In this document: positions 1 to 8,117 of the stretch, piece by piece | Layout: each line of letters opens with the position of its first letter | Position numbering within the stretch: the first letter of the stretch is position 1 | NCBI GenBank assembly: GCA_017622055.1 | Contig: JAGARY010000311.1 | Location: forward strand, 1 to 16,424 | Direction: 5' to 3' | DNA length: 16,424 nt | Source of the DNA: Treponema sp. | GTDB taxonomy: Bacteria > Spirochaetota > Spirochaetia > Treponematales > Treponemataceae | Translations under genes and position numbers: made by a program | The notes under the pieces: generated by a model | What the model saw: the letters and a program-made list of their open reading frames with translations, nothing else | The model's database searches: none | Told to the model about the DNA's origin: nothing

Positions 1-2
1 AT

Positions 3-494
3 GCAAGTATTGCTCCTATGTTGTTAGGATTTGTAGGTGGAGATTCAAATTTGACTTTACCATTAAGTATTAGACATGGAAAAGAAAGTTTGGGAATTCG
101 AAGACGCGTTGGTGGAGTAACTTATCCATTGTTTTCAATTTTTGCTAAGGGTGGAGCTTCTTTAGTTGTTGCTATTTCATTTATATTAATTTGGAAATCT
201 TATTCTAGTTTAAGTTTTTCTTTGACTGATATGATATGGATTTTTGCAATGGCTTTTTCAATTCCATTTTTGTTAGGAAATGTTCCATCTGGGGTTGCTT
301 TTATTGTTTTGGTAATTATTTGTGGACAATATGCTAAAGGATTTGAAACAAGTTTCTTATTGTTAAAACCTGCTGCATTAGTTTTATGTTCTTTTGCTTC
401 TATAATTGATGTGGCAACTTCTATGTTTGGAAGTTATATTGTTGCTGTAAAAACAAAAATGGTTGAACATCATAATATTAGTCATTTTATTTAA
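3..494 (+). CDS. Cation:dicarboxylate/amino-acid symporter family protein, C-terminal part (partial)
   Basis: The reading frame is already open at base 3 and runs to TAA at 492-494, giving the last 163 residues; the start lies upstream of the window. What is visible is a hydrophobic protein with several membrane-spanning stretches and a segment (SNLTLPLSIRHGKESLGI, near the start) that resembles the part of the SDF/glutamate-transporter family before transmembrane helix 7. The family would carry dicarboxylates or acidic amino acids into the cell with sodium or protons. The usual NMDGT motif of helix 7 is not present: the corresponding stretch reads approximately FAKGG. The IDVATSMFGSYIVA region could be the helix-8 equivalent. 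So the family call is moderately sure and the substrate is unknown. It could be a divergent member with different ion coupling. No terminator hairpin is obvious after the stop; the next gene starts 81 bp downstream. Confidence 0.6.
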   Translation, partial: ASIAPMLLGFVGGDSNLTLPLSIRHGKESLGIRRRVGGVTYPLFSIFAKGGASLVVAISFILIWKSYSSLSFSLTDMIWIFAMAFSIPFLLGNVPSGVAFIVLVIICGQYAKGFETSFLLLKPAALVLCSFASIIDVATSMFGSYIVAVKTKMVEHHNISHFI

Positions 495-524
495 CAAAAT
501 ATTATTGATATTGGAATTATTTTG

Positions 525-553
525 TTTGGATTTTTTTGGAAGTGTGATAAAAT
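525..553 (+). promoter_or_regulatory. Predicted promoter of the PilZ-like gene (extended -10)
   Basis: TGATAAAAT at 545-553 is an extended -10 (TG, one base, then TAAAAT). A weak -35 (TTTGGA, 525-530) lies 17 bp upstream. Transcription would start near 560, giving a short leader of about 16 nt that carries AGGA at 565-568. The call rests on sequence match only. Confidence 0.4.
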
Positions 554-575
554 GTAATATTGGTAGGAAAAGCGT

Positions 576-1445
576 ATGGGTATTACGATAAAGGAAATTG
601 TAACAGGTAGAAAGACTTTTTTCATCACGCCAGATATGTCTCTTTTTCCAGAGAGTTTTTTGGAAGACTATTTTGCATTGGGCTATGAATGTTATTTTGT
701 AGAAAATGATAAGCATACTAGTTTACAAAAAAAACTTGATATATTAATTTCAATTTTTCATGATGTTATCTTTTTCTTTAACATTGATGCAAATATTCAA
801 AATATAGAATGGCCTACTTTTATTAGAAGTCTTACTGAAAGTTATAGTAATCAGGCTTCTATTGGTGTTTTGTACACTAAGCGCCAAACTAAAGATGAAA
901 AAAATCGGTTGGAATATAAGTATCTTTTTGAAATGGGTTTGAATTGTGGATGTATTCAACTTGAGTATCAGAAAAAATCAAACTTTGGAATTATTGAAAA
1001 GATTTTGTTTGCAAATCAGGCTCAGGGAAGACGAAAAAATATTCGTGCTTTGTGTACTAAAGCATGTACTTTTTCGTTTACTTACAATGGAATGGCTTTT
1101 AGTGGGATTTTGCAAGATTTAAGTTTGTCACATTTTTCATTTATTTTCCCAGAAGGAAGATTGAGTGTTCAAATGTACGAAAAAGTAAGTGATTTCCATT
1201 TTAATATTAGAGGTTTCTTATTCCGTTCTGATGCTGTTTTGATTATGCAAAGACCTTCAGAAGGCGAAGTATTATTTGTATTTGCTTTTGTTTCTTCAAC
1301 AGGTGCAAATGGATTGGATCAAAGAATTAAACAATTGCTAATTCCAAATATTTATCAGTTGATGTCTTCAAACTGTAAAAATCTTTTGGATCAAATTTAT
1401 GCTCGTGTTGGTGATAATTGCGACGAAATTGAAACAATTGATTAG
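576..1445 (+). CDS. PilZ-like domain protein, possible c-di-GMP effector with altered motif
   Basis: This is a 289-residue soluble protein with no signal peptide or membrane segment. The C-terminal half (about 146-285) has the look of a PilZ domain: an RxxxR motif (R153-KNI-R157), then about 24 residues later DLSLSH at 181-186, where PilZ proteins have [D/N]xSxxG. The Gly of the second motif is His here (H186), so c-di-GMP binding may be changed or lost. Residues 1-145 form a separate region that I do not recognise; an N-terminal extension followed by a PilZ domain is also the arrangement of Borrelia PlzA. The start ATG is supported by AGGA 7 bp upstream. The gene is monocistronic: its own promoter precedes it and a terminator follows about 40 bp after the stop. 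If active, it would sense the messenger made or degraded by GGDEF/EAL/HD-GYP proteins, one of which may be at the end of this window. The domain assignment is inferred from motifs. Confidence 0.6.
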   Translation: MGITIKEIVTGRKTFFITPDMSLFPESFLEDYFALGYECYFVENDKHTSLQKKLDILISIFHDVIFFFNIDANIQNIEWPTFIRSLTESYSNQASIGVLYTKRQTKDEKNRLEYKYLFEMGLNCGCIQLEYQKKSNFGIIEKILFANQAQGRRKNIRALCTKACTFSFTYNGMAFSGILQDLSLSHFSFIFPEGRLSVQMYEKVSDFHFNIRGFLFRSDAVLIMQRPSEGEVLFVFAFVSSTGANGLDQRIKQLLIPNIYQLMSSNCKNLLDQIYARVGDNCDEIETID

Positions 1446-1483
1446 TGTTTGCAACGTAAAGAAATGATTTGTTAAAAAAAATT

Positions 1484-1519
1484 AAACGGTAATTCTTTTT
1501 TAGAATTGCCGTTTTTTTT
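1484..1519 (+). terminator. Rho-independent terminator after the PilZ-like gene
   Basis: The 13-bp stem has arms at 1484-1496 and 1502-1514 (AAACGGTAATTCT with AGAATTGCCGTTT, one T-G pair) and a 5-nt T loop. It is followed by an eight-T run (1512-1519). It ends just before the tex promoter. Confidence 0.9.
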
Positions 1520-1520
1520 G

Positions 1521-1549
1521 TTTACAGCCATTTAGTTTTTTTGTAAAAT
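1521..1549 (+). promoter_or_regulatory. Predicted sigma70-type promoter of tex
   Basis: TTTACA (1521-1526), 17-bp spacer, TAAAAT (1544-1549). A start about 7 bases after the -10 falls at 1556, three bases before the ATG. There is no Shine-Dalgarno sequence between the -10 and the start codon, so the mRNA is predicted to be leaderless or nearly so. Confidence 0.65.
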
Positions 1550-1558
1550 GTTCAAACT

Positions 1559-3964
1559 ATGGAATTTACTCAAGAAATTATTGATTCACTTTCGGTAAAC
1601 GAAGTTGAACTTATGACAAAAATTGCTAACGAATTAAATATTCGTGTGGCTCAAGTTAGTGCTGTAATTAGCCTTGTGGAAGAAGGATGTACTATTCCTT
1701 TTATTAGCCGTTATCGTAAAGAAAAACATGGATCGCTAGACGAAGTTCAAGTTAGAGATTGCGACCATCTTTATAAATCATATCACAATTTGGAAGACAG
1801 ACGTCTTGAAATTGTAAAAGGGATTTTTGCTCAGGGAAAATTAACAGAATCTCTTTACAATGCTGTTATGGCTGCAACAACACTTTCTGCTTTGGAAGAT
1901 TTGTGGGCTCCGTTCAAAAAGAAAAAGAAAACTCGTGGAATGGTTGCGGCAGAAAAAGGTTTGGAACCTTTGGCAGAATTTATTCTTGCAGACAACGACG
2001 ATGCTGCTGTAGAAAAAGAAGCTGAAAAATATATTAAAACAGATAACGAAGATTCTGCTTTAAATGTAGAAAATGCTGCAGATGCTTTGGCTGGTGCAAA
2101 AGATATTATTGCAGAAAGAGTTTCGCAAGATATTTCAAACCGTGAAGCAATTCATAATCTTTATTTAAAATCTGGAAACATTGTTACAAAGGGAATTGTT
2201 CCAGAAGGTCAAACAGAAGAACAAGCTCAAAAAACTTCTACATATCAAATGTATTGGGATTACAAAGAGCCATTAAATCAAGTAAAACCACACAGAATTT
2301 TGGCTATGAATCGTGGGGAACGTGAAAATGCTTTGCAAGTAACAATTGATGTTGAAGTTGAAGATGCAGTAAAACTTTTGCAAAATCGTGCAGAAATGAG
2401 CAATCACTATCATGCAGATGCAATAGAAGATGGTGTTGTAAGACTTCTTTCTCCTGCTGTAATTCGTGAAATTCGTAGTGACGAAACTGACGAAGCAGAT
2501 GCACACGGAATTGGTATTTTTAGTGAAAACTTGAAAAATCTTTTGATGACACAGCCAATTAAAGGAAGCCGTGTTTTGGGTGTGGACCCTGGTATTCGTA
2601 CTGGAACAAAATGTGCTGCTTTGGACGAAACTGGAAAATATCTTGGATACTTTAAATTCTTCCAGGTTACAGATCCTGAAGGCACATATCAAATGATTAA
2701 CGACGCAATTGATAAATATGATATTCAAGTTGTTGCTGTTGGAAACGGAACTGGTTCTCAAGAAGTTCAAGCAATTGTTAGTAAAGTAATTAGCGAAAAC
2801 TATTCTGATGTTGTTTACACAGTTGTTGATGAATCTGGAGCTTCTGTTTATTCGGCAAGTGATATTGCTCGTGAAGAATTCCCTGAACTTGATTTAACAA
2901 TTCGTGGGGCAATTAGTATGGGACGTCGTTTGCAAGACCCATTAAGTGAACTTGTAAAAATTGATCCTAAGGCAATTGGTGTTGGTCTTTATCAGCATGA
3001 CGTAAATCAGAAAAAACTTGCGGAACAGTTGGACGAAGTTGTTGGTTCGGTTGTAAATAATGTTGGTGTAAACTTAAACACAGCGTCTTATTCACTTTTA
3101 AAATATGTTTCTGGAATTAACGGAACAACTGCTAAAAAAATTGTTGCGTATCGTGATGCAAACGGAAAAATTACAAGTCGTGAAGATTTGAAAAAAGTTC
3201 CGGGGCTTGGACCAAAAGCGTTTGAACAATGTGCAGGATTTTTAAAAATTGCAGAAAGTTCAGATCCTCTTGATAACACTTGGGTTCACCCAGAAAACTA
3301 CGATGCAGCAAGAGAAGTTTTGCCAAAAATTCAAAATGGAGAAAAAATCTCAGCTTCAGAAAGAAAAGCTTTGGCAGAAAAATATAACATTAGTGAAATT
3401 ACAATTAATGATATTATTGATGAACTTCAAAAACCAAATCGCGACCCTCGTGACGGATACCCAGCACCAATTATGCAAAAAGGTGTTCTACAATTTGAAG
3501 ATTTAAAAGAAGGCATGAAAGTTACTGGAAAAATTAGAAACGTTGTAGACTTTGGTGCTTTTGTTGACATTGGTTTGCACGAAACAGGGCTTGTTCACCT
3601 TAGTGAAATGAGCGACAGTTTTGTTGAAAATCCAATGGATGTTGTAAAAGTTGGTGATGTTTTTGAATTTACAATTATTCAACTTGATGTAGACAGACGC
3701 AGAATTGGGCTTTCGTTAAAGAGTGATGCTGCAAGTCGTGCTGGAACAGGTGCAAAAAGTGCTCCAACTAGAAGTGCTTCTGCTAGTGGTTCTAGTTCTG
3801 GGGCAGGGGCTTCAGGTGGCAAAAAAGTTGTAGTTGTAAAAAAAGGTTCTGGTGCTGCCAGTGCAAATAAAGCAAATAATTCGTTCAAAAATACAGAAAC
3901 TCATCGTAGAGATGATGATGACGGAATGAGTTATAATCCTTTTGCTGCTTTTTTTAATAAATAA
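1559..3964 (+). CDS. tex: Tex family RNA-binding transcription accessory protein
   Basis: The protein has 801 residues. The domain order matches Tex: an N-terminal helical region with the family signature GCTIPFISRYRKE (about 48-60), a YqgF/RNase H-like fold beginning RVLGVDPGIRTGT at 338, helix-hairpin-helix segments around 505-565 (including VPGLGPKAFEQCAGF), and an S1 RNA-binding domain at about 650-723 (VVDFGAFVDIGLHETGLVHLS). Tex proteins bind nucleic acid and associate with transcription/translation; the exact role varies between species. Beyond the S1 domain there is a 78-residue tail rich in Ser, Ala, Gly and Lys, then an acidic DDDD patch. I kept the ATG at 1559 because a promoter lies right before it. 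Met-19 (position 1613) would line up closely with the E. coli Tex start and is the alternative; neither has a Shine-Dalgarno sequence. The gene stands alone between two terminators. Confidence 0.95.
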   Translation: MEFTQEIIDSLSVNEVELMTKIANELNIRVAQVSAVISLVEEGCTIPFISRYRKEKHGSLDEVQVRDCDHLYKSYHNLEDRRLEIVKGIFAQGKLTESLYNAVMAATTLSALEDLWAPFKKKKKTRGMVAAEKGLEPLAEFILADNDDAAVEKEAEKYIKTDNEDSALNVENAADALAGAKDIIAERVSQDISNREAIHNLYLKSGNIVTKGIVPEGQTEEQAQKTSTYQMYWDYKEPLNQVKPHRILAMNRGERENALQVTIDVEVEDAVKLLQNRAEMSNHYHADAIEDGVVRLLSPAVIREIRSDETDEADAHGIGIFSENLKNLLMTQPIKGSRVLGVDPGIRTGTKCAALDETGKYLGYFKFFQVTDPEGTYQMINDAIDKYDIQVVAVGNGTGSQEVQAIVSKVISENYSDVVYTVVDESGASVYSASDIAREEFPELDLTIRGAISMGRRLQDPLSELVKIDPKAIGVGLYQHDVNQKKLAEQLDEVVGSVVNNVGVNLNTASYSLLKYVSGINGTTAKKIVAYRDANGKITSREDLKKVPGLGPKAFEQCAGFLKIAESSDPLDNTWVHPENYDAAREVLPKIQNGEKISASERKALAEKYNISEITINDIIDELQKPNRDPRDGYPAPIMQKGVLQFEDLKEGMKVTGKIRNVVDFGAFVDIGLHETGLVHLSEMSDSFVENPMDVVKVGDVFEFTIIQLDVDRRRIGLSLKSDAASRAGTGAKSAPTRSASASGSSSGAGASGGKKVVVVKKGSGAASANKANNSFKNTETHRRDDDDGMSYNPFAAFFNK

Positions 3965-4037
3965 AACAAAAATTAATATTGCTTAGTATTAATATTCTGT
4001 TATAATTTTTAATGAAAGTTATAAAAATATAAAAAGT

Positions 4038-4095
4038 AATCTGTTCAAAAAAAAAATAAAAATAAACCATTTCTTTTTGAACAGATTTTTTTTTT
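4038..4095 (+). terminator. Rho-independent terminator after tex
   Basis: AATCTGTTCAAAAA (4038-4051) pairs with TTTTTGAACAGATT (4074-4087) over 14 bp. An A-rich 22-nt loop separates the arms, and a run of ten T follows (4086-4095). An AT-only hairpin at 3972-3993 (7-bp arms) lies between this and the tex stop codon; it has no T run and may protect the mRNA 3' end or have no role. Confidence 0.85.
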
Positions 4096-4159
4096 GATTT
4101 ACGGTTTTAGAAACTAAGAAAAGTTATTAAAAAAAATATAGCTTTTTGGAGGGTAGAAA

Positions 4160-6646
4160 ATGAAAAGATTTTTATCTTATGTAATATTAGTTATTTTTGC
4201 ATTTGTAGGTTGTTCTTTGGAACTGCCTCAATCAATTTCTGTAAAAACAAAGGCAGAGTATAATTTTTCAATTGGAAAGATTTCAGCTGCATTTTCAGAT
4301 TTTTTTTCTGTAAATGAAATTACAAAAACTTTTAACGAAAATAAAATTGGAGATACTGAGTTTTCTCAGCGTATAAAAATTTATGATTATAATCCTGAAA
4401 AAAAGAGTGATAAAAAGCAGCAATTTTTAATAGAAGTTCCTGTTGCAAATGTTCCTATTGATTTCTCTGAATATTATGCAGAAACTACATTAGCAGATTC
4501 AATTAAAGAAACTTCTTTTTCTACAGAGATTGCAATTCCAAAGTTAGATATGGAAACTTCTACACAAGAAAGTTTATTGTCTGTTCAAAGTGCTGTAAAT
4601 AGTAGTGTTTCTTTTAGTGGAAAAACTTCAAGTAATGTTTCTATTAATTTTGACGATTTTTCGTATGTTGATTATTCTTATGGTACATTCTGTATAAATC
4701 TTCAGGGAGAAAATGCTTCTGATGTTAATAGCGTTACTTTGTATGATGCAGATGGAAATCTTGTTGGATATTCAGAGAATTTTAGTAATAGTTTATTTAT
4801 TGATTTGACAAATGTAAGAATTTCATCAAAAGGAATGCGATTATGTTTCTCTGGTGCCTCTGGTGTAGAGTTTCTTGCTTTTTGTGACCCTTATTCAAGC
4901 ATAAATGCAGTAAACGGTGTTAAAAAAACATTTTCTGTGGAAATTGAACCTTCTGTGAATCTAGAACTTGCTGAAATGGGTATTTTGACTTGTGAAGTTG
5001 AAAAAGGATCTGTTACTGTTGATTTAAATGTTCCAAGTGAAGTAGGAAACTTAGAGATTGGGTATAAAGTTGTTTTAAGTGGTGCTATTGATGCTGTGTC
5101 TAATTCAAGTAAAGAAAAAAAAGAAATTAGTCTTAACGGTAAATCTATTAATAACGGGGATTTAAAAGTAAAAACTTTATTTGATATTTCTTTAAATGAT
5201 GGACCTGTAAATTTTGATAATTATGTTACAACTTTGATTGGTTTATCTATTGATTCTCTTAATAAAATTTCGATGAGGGTAGATAATGCTAAAACTAACT
5301 TAACAGAAACAAATCAGTTTTCAAAAGAAGTTAAAGATTTTGTAAAAAGTGTAACATTAACAAATTCTGGAATAAAGGGAAAATTTACTAATGAATTACC
5401 AAAAGGTAATGATATAACTGTTTATGGAAAATCTACTTTTCTAGGGCTTGATGATAGTGAAATCTTGGGTGGTGAAAATATTGAAAAAGAATTTGAATTA
5501 TTAGCAGATGAAACAGAAAAACTCCGTTTTATTGAAAATAGTGACGGAATGGATTTTGAGTTATCTATTTTATTGCCAGGAGCAACAGAAGAAAATCCAA
5601 ATGTTATTACGCTCAAAAATGTAGAAACAGAAAAAAAATATAAAATGGAATATGTTGTTGAACCTGTTTTAAATTGGACTGAAATTGTTGTGATTCAGGT
5701 TAAAGATCAAAAATCTTATCAAGGTGAGTCAGAACTTGATCTTAATTTAAGTAATTTAGATTTTATGAGCAAATTTGATGGAAAAATTATGCCAAAAGAT
5801 ATTTGTATGCATGTTTTCTTTGAAAAACCAGATTTGCAAAGTTTAAATCAAGTAACATTCAATAATGTAAAACTTAATGTAGTTAATATAAAAAAAGATG
5901 AGGCTGGAAATACAATTTCTTCCGAAGAGTCTGACAGTGAGCCTTTTTCTGAGGTTTCTTGGGGAGTAAGTCCTGAGTTAGAATTAGAAAATGATGTGGT
6001 TATTACGGATTTTAACACTGTAGAAAATAAAAAAACTGTTGATTTAACAGAACAAATGAAAAATTGTTATGATAATAATGGAGAAAGTGCATTATTAATT
6101 GATTATACAGTAGATATTGCATTAGGAACAAATTCTGAATTAACAATTACTAACGATGATATAAAAGATTCTGAAGTAAAATCTATTGCCATAACTGCAT
6201 ATATTGTTTTTCCTATGTACTTTGAAGCTACGGAATTATTTGAACTTGATTTGAGTGAAATGATGGGGTTTGAATCTGGAGCTGATTTACTAGGTAGAAC
6301 AGAAGCTCCTTCTGAAAATGAAATGATTGAAGTATTAGATGTTATAGAAAGTGCTTCTTTAATTTATGAATCAACAAAATTACCTTTGTATTTTCCAGAA
6401 AATTCTCCTGTTAGATTTAAAATATCTTTGTATGGCGAAACTGAACCTGCAACAGAGTTTGGTCTAGATAAAGGTGAAATAATTGTGAATCCAGAAAAAT
6501 TAATGACTGCATATCCAATATGTCCAGATGTTAACTTAATAATTCCAAAAACTAGTTTTTCAATTACCCGTGATATGGGAATATCTCTTGACATAGCAGT
6601 TAGACTAAAAACAGATGAAACAGTTAAGATTTTTGGAGGTAAATAA
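4160..6646 (+). CDS. Large putative surface lipoprotein, unknown function
   Basis: The product has 828 residues. The N-terminus is a lipoprotein signal: MKR, a hydrophobic stretch, then AFVGC with the lipidated Cys at residue 18. Spirochaetes accept such relaxed lipoboxes. The mature part is hydrophilic, rich in Asn, Ser, Glu and Asp, with many alternating hydrophobic stretches that suggest beta structure. I see no catalytic motif and recognise no family. A strong Shine-Dalgarno sequence (GGAGGG at 4148-4153) fixes the start. The stop codon overlaps the ATG of the next gene (TAATG), and the Shine-Dalgarno sequence of that gene (GGAGGT) is inside the last codons of this one, so the two are translationally coupled. 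The partner is a predicted outer-membrane barrel, so a lipoprotein-barrel assembly at the outer membrane is a reasonable inference, but function remains unknown. No confident promoter was found in 4096-4147. Confidence 0.8.
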   Translation: MKRFLSYVILVIFAFVGCSLELPQSISVKTKAEYNFSIGKISAAFSDFFSVNEITKTFNENKIGDTEFSQRIKIYDYNPEKKSDKKQQFLIEVPVANVPIDFSEYYAETTLADSIKETSFSTEIAIPKLDMETSTQESLLSVQSAVNSSVSFSGKTSSNVSINFDDFSYVDYSYGTFCINLQGENASDVNSVTLYDADGNLVGYSENFSNSLFIDLTNVRISSKGMRLCFSGASGVEFLAFCDPYSSINAVNGVKKTFSVEIEPSVNLELAEMGILTCEVEKGSVTVDLNVPSEVGNLEIGYKVVLSGAIDAVSNSSKEKKEISLNGKSINNGDLKVKTLFDISLNDGPVNFDNYVTTLIGLSIDSLNKISMRVDNAKTNLTETNQFSKEVKDFVKSVTLTNSGIKGKFTNELPKGNDITVYGKSTFLGLDDSEILGGENIEKEFELLADETEKLRFIENSDGMDFELSILLPGATEENPNVITLKNVETEKKYKMEYVVEPVLNWTEIVVIQVKDQKSYQGESELDLNLSNLDFMSKFDGKIMPKDICMHVFFEKPDLQSLNQVTFNNVKLNVVNIKKDEAGNTISSEESDSEPFSEVSWGVSPELELENDVVITDFNTVENKKTVDLTEQMKNCYDNNGESALLIDYTVDIALGTNSELTITNDDIKDSEVKSIAITAYIVFPMYFEATELFELDLSEMMGFESGADLLGRTEAPSENEMIEVLDVIESASLIYESTKLPLYFPENSPVRFKISLYGETEPATEFGLDKGEIIVNPEKLMTAYPICPDVNLIIPKTSFSITRDMGISLDIAVRLKTDETVKIFGGK

Positions 6647-7923
6647 TGAAAAAAAGAATTGTATTGTTCATAGCTCTTATTGTTTTTAGTAGTTTTTCAT
6701 TTGCCCGTGGCTTTTTTGAAGGCAGATTCTTTGAAGTAAAAGTTGAAGCCCCTGTTAGTGTAAATAATAATGCGTTTTCTTTATTTGAATTTTTAAAAAA
6801 AGACGTTGTAATTGATTTACCTAAAATTGCAGATGATATGCCAGAGTCCGGTTTGAATCTTTATCTATTAACATCGCCAAACGTAACTACTTCAATTTTT
6901 ATTGGAGACTTCTTTTCTTTTGGTGTAAATACCGGTGTTGATGTAAGTGGAAAAATGTCATTATCAAAATCACTTTTTGATTTTTTAGGGCATGGAAATG
7001 CTTTGAATGAAATAATCAAGTTTTCTGGAAATTTAAATGCAGATATTTTTTATCATTATGGATTTCATTCAAAATTAAAAATTGGTAAAATTTCTTTGGG
7101 CATAACACCATCAGTTTTCTTTCCAATTTTGTCTGCATCGTTAGGTAAATTAGATATGGAAGTTACAAATAGTGATGGAGCCCTTGGAATAAAAGGAATT
7201 GCTTGTTCAGATGTATATTCATGTTTTAGATTTTCGGGGAATGTATCTTTTGATTCTAACGACCTTCTTGAAAATTTTCAAAAGTCAGCGGGATTTGATT
7301 TAGGAATGGCAGTTGGGGTTGATTTTTCAAATGTAATAAATGTTGTGGCAGATTTTTCTGTACCAATTGTTCCGGGAAAACTTAGATATCGTTCAAAATC
7401 TACTTATGAATTAGAGTTTGGAATGAATCTTTTGGGAAACGGTGAAGAAGATAATACTAATTCAGAAGAATCAGAAGATGACTATTTTGATGATCCTGAA
7501 GAAAAGGAAAATGATTCATCTTATGATACTTCATTGAATAAGAGCTCTACCGAAGTGTTTGATGATATTGAATATTTGATTAATCGTCCATTAAAAGCAA
7601 ATCTTACATTTAATTTTACACCTTTTGGAAAAGGAATTAGATTATTTGCAATGGGCGGTTGTGGTATTTATCGTCCATTTTTAGATGCCATGTATGTTTA
7701 TCCAGAATATAGAGTTGGTGGAGAAATAAACTTTATTGGACTTGTAAAAGCGCAGTTGTATACTGAATATGTAAATGAAGTATTCTCTCATTGTATTCAA
7801 GGAACTGTAAATCTTAGATTTGTACAAGCAGATGTTGGTGTAAAATTTTCATCAATTGATTTTGTAAAGAGCTTTCAAGGAGCCGGTTTGGGTGTGTATG
7901 TAGCCTGTACCGTAGGGTTCTAA
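6646..7923 (+). CDS. Putative outer-membrane beta-barrel protein, unknown family
   Basis: The protein has 425 residues with a Sec signal peptide (MKKR, hydrophobic core, likely cut after Ala20 in FSFA). The rest has alternating hydrophobic/polar strands, frequent Gly and aromatic residues, and the very last residue is Phe (CTVGF). A C-terminal aromatic residue is typical of proteins recognised by the BAM machinery. An acidic low-complexity insert (about residues 265-295, mostly Glu, Asp, Asn and Ser) interrupts the barrel-like region and could be a surface or periplasmic loop. The Shine-Dalgarno sequence GGAGGT is inside the upstream gene and the start overlaps its stop codon, so it is made together with the large lipoprotein. 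I do not recognise the family. The stop codon is at the edge of the first stem-loop unit of the following intergenic region, and no classical terminator follows. Confidence 0.7.
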   Translation: MKKRIVLFIALIVFSSFSFARGFFEGRFFEVKVEAPVSVNNNAFSLFEFLKKDVVIDLPKIADDMPESGLNLYLLTSPNVTTSIFIGDFFSFGVNTGVDVSGKMSLSKSLFDFLGHGNALNEIIKFSGNLNADIFYHYGFHSKLKIGKISLGITPSVFFPILSASLGKLDMEVTNSDGALGIKGIACSDVYSCFRFSGNVSFDSNDLLENFQKSAGFDLGMAVGVDFSNVINVVADFSVPIVPGKLRYRSKSTYELEFGMNLLGNGEEDNTNSEESEDDYFDDPEEKENDSSYDTSLNKSSTEVFDDIEYLINRPLKANLTFNFTPFGKGIRLFAMGGCGIYRPFLDAMYVYPEYRVGGEINFIGLVKAQLYTEYVNEVFSHCIQGTVNLRFVQADVGVKFSSIDFVKSFQGAGLGVYVACTVGF

Positions 7924-7999
7924 CTTTGCGCAAAACTAGAGGCGTCGTACAATGTTTCTTTAATTTTAAATGTAACCTTTAACGACGCAATTCAACACA
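7921..7999 (+). repeat. Stem-loop unit 1 of a tandem pair (98-bp period)
   Basis: GCGTCGT (7942-7948) pairs perfectly with ACGACGC (7982-7988); the whole hairpin is 47 nt. Inside are ACAATGT just after the left arm, AACCTTTA just before the right arm, and a weak AT inner hairpin (TTTA 7959-7962 with TAAA 7967-7970). It is preceded by TTTGCGCAAA (7925-7934), a 10-bp palindrome that begins four bases after the start of the barrel gene's stop codon. It is followed by AAT and TCAACACA. Unit 2 repeats the layout exactly 98 bp later. Confidence 0.75.
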
Positions 8000-8015
8000 A
8001 ATCTATGCACAGCCC

Positions 8016-8093
8016 CAGTTTTGCTATGCAAAACTGAATATGCCGTACAATGTATGGTTACTTGTAGTAAAAACCTTTAACGGCATAATTGAC
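8016..8093 (+). repeat. Stem-loop unit 2 of a tandem pair
   Basis: ATGCCGT (8040-8046) pairs perfectly with ACGGCAT (8080-8086); the hairpin is again 47 nt. ACAATGT and AACCTTTA are in the same places as in unit 1. The inner hairpin differs in sequence (TTACT 8058-8062, loop TGT, AGTAA 8066-8070). A second perfect hairpin precedes it: CAGTTTTGC (8016-8024), loop TAT, GCAAAACTG (8028-8036). GCAAAACT is shared with unit 1. The unit runs directly into the TTGACC of the predicted nfnAB promoter. Confidence 0.8.
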
Positions 8094-8117
8094 CTAATTT
8101 TTCTCATATAGTAAAAT
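8089..8117 (+). promoter_or_regulatory. Predicted promoter of nfnAB
   Basis: TTGACC (8089-8094), 17-bp spacer, TAAAAT (8112-8117). The start of transcription would fall near 8124, giving a leader of about 85 nt. The last base of the -10 is the first base of the large dyad at 8117-8145. Confidence 0.65.

Noticed and set aside
2273..2770. Long open frames antisense to tex (and similar ones opposite nfnA, nfnB, proS and the secreted-protein gene)
   Set aside because: They mirror the codon pattern of the real genes, give Asn/Phe/Ser/Cys-rich peptides, and have no start signals.
7921..8093. Integron attC sites
   Set aside because: The fold is similar, but the RYYYAAC/GTTRRRY core is absent, no integrase is seen, and no cassette gene lies between the two units. 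Kept only as a hypothesis to test.
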